Below, in pieces: positions 57,644 to 64,000 of a stretch of 64,000 nucleotides of DNA. Origin of the DNA: Calocera cornea HHB12733 (taxonomy: Eukaryota; Basidiomycota; Dacrymycetes; Dacrymycetales; Dacrymycetaceae); assembly GCA_001632435.1 (NCBI GenBank), contig KV424046.1, positions 1-64,000 on the forward strand, read 5' to 3'. The translations under genes were made by a program, and so were the position numbers. The number at the start of each line of letters is the position of its first letter. Position 1 is the stretch's first letter. Below the pieces are notes generated by a model. That model was given only the letters and a program-made list of their open reading frames with translations. It had not been told where the DNA came from and did no database searches.

Positions 57644-58647
57644 TTGCATTCTTTGCTTTCTTGAGTTTTGGGTTTCGTGGTTTGGGTTTGCGTCGGGTGC
57701 CAGTTGAGGATTCTGGGTGGGGTGAGTTCGGCACTTTATTCCAAAAATAACGTTTTCAGGACTGCATTCTCCACTATGATTTCGGCGTTCTGCTTCGGTC
57801 GTGATGGTTCATCGTGTCTTCTTTGGTCTCGGTTCGCATCGTTCGCATCATGCTCTCATGCTCTCGCATTCAAGCTTGTCCTCTTCCACTGCATCGCTTC
57901 CCGTTTCCGCGTCATACTATGCTGTTTCTGCGCATTCCGGTCTTGTGCTACACGGGCTCGAGGCCAGGTGCAACGGTACGATACACGGCGTACGTCCCTG
58001 GTCTCTGCACATGCCCTTCTGTCTCTCTTCCCCTGGCTTCGGTTCATCGTCCCCCGGTCTCCTGTCATTGCGTTCTGGCCTGCTGTAACAAACCCTCCTA
58101 GTAGCGATACCGAGTCTTTTGGCAGATGGTTTATTAAATTATGGGTCGCGTGATTGCGTGCGTGCTGGGCAAGCACCACAGCTATCTTCGACAGACGCTC
58201 TCGTTGCACATTGGACATTCGTGGAGCATGTTCATCGTTACATTGACCAGGGCGGAGAAAGTGTAGGTACATACGTCGGACAAGTCGGCTATGCAACCGC
58301 CACGGAAGCAAGCAGCATCAACATGCCGAGCTCACACCGGACCCTGGAGGATCTTGCCGTAATACAGCGATTGAATATCATTGTTGATAGGCCGAGTCCT
58401 ACAATGTCACGCTGGGACTTGGAACGATTTCGCCGTCGTTCCTGTGGACGGATCCGGGAGGTAGGACAAGCCGACTGCTGTCGCGTCCCCTACCGAGCGG
58501 AGCCTACGCTCCCGAGCCTGTCGTCCTCGTCCAGCACCCATGTACATAAAGACACCGCCAGCACACTATCAGACCCTGACATTGTCATCCCTCTTCCCAC
58601 GCCCTCCTCGAGCCCCCATCCCACCCACAGCACCAGGATCAAGCAGG
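57644..58647. other. Intergenic between the RRM gene and the oxidoreductase gene
   Basis: About 1 kb. The left part is T-rich and likely the 3' UTR of the RRM gene; the right part is the promoter of the oxidoreductase, with a weak TACATAAAG near 58541. No gene or repeat recognised. Confidence 0.45.
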
Positions 58648-59973
58648 ATGTCCATCCTCTCCCGCGCATGGACAGCCAAGAACCCGCCGACCGTGCCCAA
58701 GACCGCACACCCAGTCCGCTTCGGCATCCTGGGCGCGGCGGAGATCGGCCCCTCGGGGATCATCCTCCCCGCGCGCACCTGTGCCGACGCGGAGGTCGTC
58801 GTGGTCGGTGCGAGGAACCTGGAAAAGGCGCAGAAGTACGCGAAGAAGCATGGAATTGCGAGAGCGGTACAGGGGTATGATGCCGTTCTGGAAGATCCGG
58901 AGGTCGATGCTGTCTACAACCCGGTGCGCAATTAGGGATCGCTGAGGGTGGGGAGCGGCGCTTAACGCGGTGTGAACAGCTGCCCAACGGACTGCATTAT
59001 GAGTGGACGATGAAAGCGCTCCAGGCGGGGAAGCATGTGTTGCTCGAAAAGCCTGCGACCAACACAGCGGCAGAGAGCGAGCGGATCTTCGCGTTCGCAA
59101 AGGAGAAGAACCTCGTTGTGCTCGAGGCGTTCCACTATCAGTGCGCTTCCCGCATCCTTGATGACGGGATTACGCTGACGGAGAGGGTGCAGATTCCACC
59201 CCGCCACCCAGAAGCTCAAGGCGATCGTCGACTCCGGCGAGCTAGGGAGCGTGCAGAAGATCACCGCGCACCTGTGCGCACCGGGTGGCTTCGTGAAGCC
59301 GGACGACATCCGCTTTCAGTACGCGCTCGGCGGCGGCGCGACGATGGACGTCGGGTGCTATGTCACGTCCATCTCGCGTTTCCTTGCGGGGCGCGAGCCG
59401 ACCTCGGTGCTCAGTGCCACGCCGACACTGCAGGATGCGAAGAAGGAGCCGAAGATCGACCGGAGGATGGAGTTCACCTACTTGTTTCCTCCTGCGGAGG
59501 GTGAGAAGGAGGGCCCAACGGCCCAGTGCGTGGGCGACCTCGGCCTGCCGAACTGGGGCCCGCTCTCCCTCGTCCCTAGCATGCCGGAGCTGTACGTCAC
59601 GGTCCAGTGCGCGATGGGCGAGGCGAGCATCAACAACTTCGTCATGCCCTCGTTCTACCATGCGATCAGCGTGCGTGGGCCCAAGGGCAGCAGGACGGTG
59701 CGGGCGTACGTGTGGGGTGAGGAGGGCAAGGCGAAGGGGTGGAAGGGCGAGGATTGGTGGACGACGTATCGCTATCAGCTCGAGGCGTTCGTCGATAAGC
59801 TCAAGGGCAGGGAGCCGCAGCACTGGATCAGCGAGGAGAGCACGGTTGGGAACATGCGCGCAGTGGGGATGGTGTATGAGAAGGTGAATACTTTGCTGAA
59901 GTTGTGCGGATTCATGCTGATGAAGGCGCAGTCGGGCCTCGGCGCGAGGCCAGAATCGGAATTCCAGCTATAG
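58648..59973 (+). CDS. Gfo/Idh/MocA family NAD(P)-dependent oxidoreductase (D-xylose / dihydrodiol dehydrogenase-like)
   Basis: The start at 58648 is MSILSRAWTAKNPPTVPKTA. The Rossmann fold begins FGILGAAEIGPSGIILPART (nucleotide-binding GxLGAAxIG pattern), followed by VVVVGARNLEKAQKYAKKHG and DAVLEDPEVDAVYNP. Intron 1 (near 58924-58979) leads to LPNGLHYEWTMKALQAGKHV and the family signature VLLEKPATNTAAES, with the conserved EKP Lys. Intron 2 (near 59142-59199) splits HYQ/FHPATQKLKAIVDSGELG. The C-terminal alpha/beta domain includes GGGATMDVGCYVTSISRFLA and WWTTYRYQLEAFVDKLKGRE, and ends RPESEFQL. The closest named relatives are the dimeric dihydrodiol/NADP-dependent D-xylose dehydrogenases of fungi. 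Substrate is inferred only. Confidence 0.9.
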
Positions 59974-60184
59974 TGCGTCGTGCGAAGTGATCTAGAGGTT
60001 CTATTCGTACTGTATCATAGTAAAGGTGCTCTACTGTTCCTCACTAGTTTTTGTGAACCACTGAGCGCACAAATCGAGCGCTTGAAACGCAAACGATGAA
60101 GTCCCTCGGCTCTTGCCCCGGGGCCCGCTCTTATTCTGTCTCTGATCTGCCTTATGTGCTATTGTACACATCTGCTGGTGATGA
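59974..60184. other. 3' flank of the oxidoreductase gene
   Basis: Short AT-rich stretch with the likely 3' UTR and terminator of the oxidoreductase gene. The SINE-like tail begins to its right. Confidence 0.4.
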
Positions 60185-60640
60185 TGTGTTAAACCATCCT
60201 CCGAGCGTGGAGGAAGGACGCGCTTCGCCTCTTCTTGTATCAGGCGCCTTGTGAGTGTGGTGTGTATGGCGTATCGGAATCGGAACGACCGGCCATATAC
60301 CTATATCGCCCATCAAATGCAAGCAAGAACGAAACTGAGCCGCCATCCAGCTCTAGGCGTGCTCGCAGAGAGCAAGAACAAAAGCAGAAGCCTCCTCCTC
60401 TCGGCTCCCCTTTTCCCCCGAAGTTCTGTGGGTCTGGTATACTCGCGTGTCAGACGAGGCCCGGCTTGCGCCTTAGAGGTCTTTCACAAATGCATTGTTT
60501 GTCATGACCCTGTCTCGAACGCGCGACAGTGACGCGCCGCTCAGCTAGTTTTTAGGCATTCAGCTCTTTCGAGGGGCCCGGGATCGCTCTAGGTACTCAT
60601 TTCCCCAGACAGCTACCACTAGACTAAGACGGCTTATAAC
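60185..60640 (-). mobile_element. tRNA-derived SINE-like element, copy 2 (minus strand)
   Basis: Read on the minus strand: TAGTCTAGTGGTAGC (A-box-like) near 60620, a second A-box-like TAGCTGAGCGG, B-box-like GCGTTCGAGAC near 60527, the core at 60462-60437, a TTTT run near 60383, and a distal tail CCACGCTCGGAGGATGG near 60205. The tail and the AAGAAGAGG before it match copy 1 at 32.8 kb. A unique-looking stretch of about 150 bp separates TTTT from the tail. The head half lies inside the inverted repeat. Edges are approximate. Confidence 0.55.
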
Positions 60641-60783
60641 TTCCAACAACAATTCCATCGTACCTGACCACCGTCAAACCACGCGTTGCACCCATCATTC
60701 TGAGCCTGATGTTATGCAATATAATTGATGTTAATTCAATCGTCATCCTCTCCCCTATCGTGAAATACATAATGTCTCGGACA
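60380..60783 (+). repeat. Left arm of a large inverted repeat
   Basis: 404 bp whose reverse complement reappears at 61152-61554. Compared by eye across the whole arm, the only difference seen is a one-base indel in a T run (CCCCTTTTCCCCC here, three T's in the other copy). The inner border is sharp: identity stops right after CTCGGACA at 60783. The outer border is at AAAAGCAG. Confidence 0.95.
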
Positions 60784-61151
60784 ATTACACAGTCCGCTAG
60801 CGGCTACAACGCTGCAGTGACAGGGCCGCTGTCAACAGATTACTGTATAACTAATCCTTGTGCTGTTCGCCGTTCTACGGTAGCTCCTCATATCTGCCAC
60901 TTACCACCCCGTTCAACTGTATCACAGTATTTGCCGGTACTAAGCACTACGAGACAAAGATACCATCGCTCTCTACGTTGGAGCTGTTGCAGCACGGATA
61001 TGCGCGGTCATCATGTGTTGGCCACTCGCCGCTCTGACAGAGGACCAACGGACAATCGCATGCACGCGAGGGGGGAGATCTACCATAGACGGCGGACAGT
61101 AGAGGACAGGTCAGTAATATTGCAGTCCGGTAGAGGGCGTCAGTGGGCAAG
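60784..61151. other. 368 bp spacer of the inverted repeat
   Basis: The unique centre between the two arms. No domain is recognised in any frame; a long plus-strand frame at 60709-61311 runs through arm, spacer and arm and is most likely chance. Contains no obvious transposase or RNA gene. Confidence 0.6.
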
Positions 61152-61554
61152 TGTCCGAGACATTATGTATTTCACGATAGGGGAGAGGATGACGATTGAA
61201 TTAACATCAATTATATTGCATAACATCAGGCTCAGAATGATGGGTGCAACGCGTGGTTTGACGGTGGTCAGGTACGATGGAATTGTTGTTGGAAGTTATA
61301 AGCCGTCTTAGTCTAGTGGTAGCTGTCTGGGGAAATGAGTACCTAGAGCGATCCCGGGCCCCTCGAAAGAGCTGAATGCCTAAAAACTAGCTGAGCGGCG
61401 CGTCACTGTCGCGCGTTCGAGACAGGGTCATGACAAACAATGCATTTGTGAAAGACCTCTAAGGCGCAAGCCGGGCCTCGTCTGACACGCGAGTATACCA
61501 GACCCACAGAACTTCGGGGGAAAGGGGAGCCGAGAGGAGGAGGCTTCTGCTTTT
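61152..61554 (-). repeat. Right arm of the large inverted repeat
   Basis: Reverse complement of 60380-60783. It extends about 150 bp inward beyond the SINE-like head, so the arms are a duplicated segment rather than two independent insertions that happen to face each other. It ends at CTTCTGCTTTT, about 360 bp from the condensin stop codon. Confidence 0.95.
61302..61554 (+). mobile_element. SINE-like element, copy 3 (head and core, tail missing)
   Basis: Plus-strand partner of copy 2: A-box-like TAGTCTAGTGG near 61309, TAGCTGAGCGG near 61389, B-box-like GTTCGAGAC near 61422, the core at 61473-61498, and TTTT at 61551. The distal tail present in copies 1 and 2 is not seen to its right, so the duplication took only part of the element. 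Confidence 0.55.
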
Positions 61555-61914
61555 ACTTTTACGTTTGCAAATATACCAAGAGCTCAATGATGGGCTATTT
61601 ATCCAGCGCCTGAGAGCAGTTGGTTGGTTGCAGTCGATGGGCGATGTCTGCCCCCGGTGGGCTTGCAGAGCAATACGCCCGACGCACTGTTATCTCATAC
61701 ATAAACGGCGGGCCCAAGTTCATGAAGCAGTTTCACTACGCAGTTTCGTCCTGGTTGTGAAATCCAGAAAGAACCCCTCAAATGAGCGTGAGAAGAGAAT
61801 AAGCTGGGTATTCTACAGTGTTACAAGTACAACAGCGACGGTAATGTAGAGCGAACGCGAGACATCCCAAAAGCCCTCAGTTCCACTCGCCTGACCCTCT
61901 TCTCTTCTGCCGTG
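61555..61914. other. 3' side of condensin
   Basis: Between the inverted repeat and the stop codon of the minus-strand condensin gene; should hold its 3' UTR. An alternative last intron could move the stop codon into this stretch, near 61845. No other feature. Confidence 0.35.
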
Positions 61915-64000
61915 CTACACATCCGTAAGTAATCTGCCAGAGATAGCTGTATGTAAGTGCTTACCCCGCTTGACAGCGCGCTTCTTGGCCTTCTCCGCGG
62001 TCTGCTCGACCTGCTCCTGGAAATGCTGGTCCTCCTCGCCCTTTGCCTTGAAATCGAGCAATATTTGCTCGAACTCCTTCAGCTCTGTATCCGGCTTGGT
62101 CGTCTGCTTGTTACTGCGAGCCTGCAAGTGTATATGAGTAACACGCTCAGCTTGCAGTAAGCGACTCAAGCGTACCTTGCTGAGGATCTCGTTGAACCGC
62201 TTGAACACCGTCTCCTCATGCAGCTTGTCCTGATAGAACGGCAGGCCCTCGATCAACTTCTTCATGCTGCGCTCCGACTTGAACGGGAGCATCGACATGC
62301 AGAATGCGATATCGCGCCATTGTCGTTCGTCCGTCGCGAGCCTGAACCGCTGGCAGAGCTTCTCGACGATGCTCTCTGCCTGTTTCTCCTTCTCGATGAA
62401 GCCAAATATGTACTTCATTGTCCGCTGGAAAGTCTCTTCATCCACGGCGTGGTCACCAGTGGAGAGGTGGCTGATGACTACAATCGAGTTAGATTGGGGC
62501 GTGAATCAGGTGGAGCATGCTTACCGTCTGGCAAGTTGTTGTACACCGCATTGTCCTTCGATGCCAGCTCGCTGAAGAACAACTTGGCAAGATCGGCGAT
62601 CCTAGTCTCGTCGTCCTCGAGACACTTCGCCATCTCTCCAAGCTGACCTTTAACCTTGATCATTCCATTCAAGATCAAATGAGTCAGAACCATGAGCGTG
62701 TTCTTCTTGACGGTCAAATCCTTGTCAGCCAGGCCATCGTACAGGCGGTTGCTGTTTTCATCGATCATGTTGCTGAACGAGATTGCGACATCGCCGAGGG
62801 CAATGACAATGTTGCTCCGCATTGTCGGGTCGCGTGATGTCTCCATGATCTTGAAGAGTAGCAGCAGATTGTCCTCGCAATACAGCGAGCTGACACACAT
62901 GAACTTGCTCAGTGCGATCGTGGCAGCACGTCGGAGGTAGACATTCTGCCAGTGATGTCAGTAAGCTCAGCCCTTCGCCCCAAACGTTTCATACCTTGTA
63001 CACACGAGGAGTACCGCATATCTCCTTGAGCATGGGGCCATATAGCGCCAGAAGGGATGCTGGGCCATACAGCAGCTCGCGTTCACGGACACCACTGATG
63101 ATATCACCAATGTCGTCTTCAGCGTTGCCAGCGACTTGTTCAAGCTCTTCGCCCTCCTTGGACGCTTCTTTGGTCTTGGACTTCTTATCTAGTTACTTCA
63201 TTAGTTGAATGCAAAAGTTGAGATTGGACCCGACTCACCCTTAGCAGCTTCGTCTTTCCGCCTCTTTAACTCTCTCTCGACGAGTTCGAGGTAGACGATA
63301 TGCTTGATTGCGACATGTCCAACAACGAACACCAGCTGGCTGAGAGCAAAGGCATCGCCGAAGTCGTTACTGATGGCTGAACCAGGGGTGCGGGTAGCAG
63401 TTGGTGATGTCGGCGCGACAGTGTCCGCATCGTCCAAGAGGTTGAATCCAGGCGTAGGCGGTACACCAGGCTTGTCAAGCGGTTCATTGCGAGCTTTGGG
63501 ACTGCGGTTCTCCGGCAGAGGCGTGAATGCCCTCCGAGTCAGGTTCTTGACGATCTCCTGGCAAAGCGTATCCGGCTGCTCCCCGAGGAGATAGATCGTG
63601 TTGATTGCCTGCTCGGCCATTCCGAACCTGACATAAACTCAGTACAATTTTATGAGCCGCGCATGAAGGAGCTTACCACGCTGCAGTCGCGCAGGGCCAC
63701 TCAATCGCCTCTTCCAACTTCCGGAAGATCGCATTATCCATCGGCAGACGCATCGTGTTGTCGACGAGAGATCCCTTGACCTTCTTGGCGCTGCCACTCA
63801 CACGCTGCAATGCAATGCAGGAGAAGCGCGCAAGATTGAGGTCGGCTTTGCCGAACGAGCCCAAGCCGATCCTCAGGAGCGTCTCGATCTTCTCCGTCAC
63901 CACCTCCCGCTTGGCCACTGCAAGCATGCCGAGGATCATGATGGCGCCTCGACGCTGCTGGCGGGGGATCTCCCGCTCGGTTCCATACACGTCCCAAAGC
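61915..64000 (-). CDS. YCS4: Condensin complex subunit 1 (Cnd1/Ycs4, CAP-D2), partial
   Basis: A HEAT-repeat subunit of condensin, needed for mitotic chromosome compaction. Only the C-terminal part lies in the window; the gene runs off the right edge. HEAT-type segments are seen in order: RRGAIMILGMLAVAKREVVT, LNLARFSCIALQRVSGSAKK, AEQAINTIYLLGEQPDTLCQ and LSQLVFVVGHVAIKHIVYLE. The family core follows: VYLRRAATIALSKFMCVSSL, SNIVIALGDVAISFSNMIDE, DLTVKKNTLMVLTHLILNGM, IKVKGQLGEMAKCLEDDETR and IADLAKLFFSELASKDNAVY. Then FIEKEKQAESIVEKLCQRFR and RQWRDIAFCMSMLPFKSERS. The tail is a charged coiled-coil-like segment (FQEQVEQTAEKAKKRAVKRG). The stop at 61915 assumes no intron after KRG; an alternative splice near 61965 would change the last residues. 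Confidence 0.92.

Noticed and set aside
60709..61311. 200-codon frame across the inverted repeat
   Set aside because: Passes through both arms and the spacer with no domain; part of it translates the reverse complement of its own start.

Overview
The window is fungal nuclear DNA, most likely from a basidiomycete of the Agaricomycetes. Nearly every gene is cut by several 43-75 nt introns, many with GTGCGT/GTGCGC donors and CTAAC/CTRAC-type branch points. Genes are closely packed on both strands. The families present are typical of mushroom-forming fungi: a fungal rhodopsin-like 7TM protein, an ArAE_2/BRE4-like transporter, an Skt5-type chitin synthase activator and a DUF7025 AAA+ ATPase. I cannot name a species. 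Function calls come from motif and domain recognition by eye; no database search was run. Many exon borders were solved from splice signals and reading phase.

Layout. 0.7-4.6 kb (-): multi-pass ArAE/BRE4-like membrane protein. 5.4-8.1 kb (-): exonuclease 1, with ACGCGT (MCB) motifs upstream. 8.4-11.0 kb (-): AAA+ ATPase with a DUF7025-like N-terminus. 12.0-19.6 kb (+): separase, with an MCB and two E-boxes upstream. 20.5-23.1 kb (+): Skt5/Chs4-like Sel1-repeat protein ending in CVIM. 23.5-23.9 kb (-): a small secreted protein reconstructed across one intron. 24.6-25.2 kb (-): RidA. 25.5-26.7 kb (-): rhodopsin-like 7TM protein. 27.0-27.7 kb (-): a poorly resolved membrane-protein gene or relic. 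28.4-30.7 kb (+): amino acid transporter. 30.9-32.1 kb (-): Duc1/DUF1769 protein. 34.6-38.3 kb (+): PI4P 5-kinase (Mss4). 39.9-42.1 kb (+): Yvh1 phosphatase. 42.8-45.2 kb (-): SAGA subunit Spt8. 45.8-48.1 kb (+): Cue3/ASCC2. 48.4-50.1 kb (+): old yellow enzyme family protein. 50.2-51.2 kb (-): ALY/Yra1 mRNA export adaptor. 51.6-52.3 kb (-): small nucleotidyltransferase-like protein. 54.9-57.6 kb (+): two-RRM Gbp2-like protein. 58.6-60.0 kb (+): Gfo/Idh/MocA oxidoreductase. 61.9 kb to the right edge (-): condensin subunit 1, incomplete at its N-terminus.

Most genes are housekeeping functions. Chromosome maintenance (EXO1, separase, condensin), gene expression (Spt8, ALY, Gbp2-like, Cue3, Yvh1) and the cell surface/phosphoinositide axis (Skt5, Mss4, Duc1) are each represented more than once. 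They look like neighbours rather than a cluster: there is no biosynthetic cluster and no defence system. Duc1 and Mss4 are neighbours, and the fission yeast Duc1 protein is known to bind the lipid that Mss4 makes, but adjacency alone does not prove a link.

The least explained DNA is repetitive. Two gene-free stretches, at about 32.6-32.9 kb and 60.2-61.55 kb, share a modular, apparently tRNA-derived SINE-like sequence with Pol III A/B-box-like motifs, a conserved core and a conserved tail. At 60.4-61.55 kb this sequence lies inside a nearly perfect inverted repeat of about 404 bp per arm around a 368 bp spacer. I regard this as the most interesting structure in the window.
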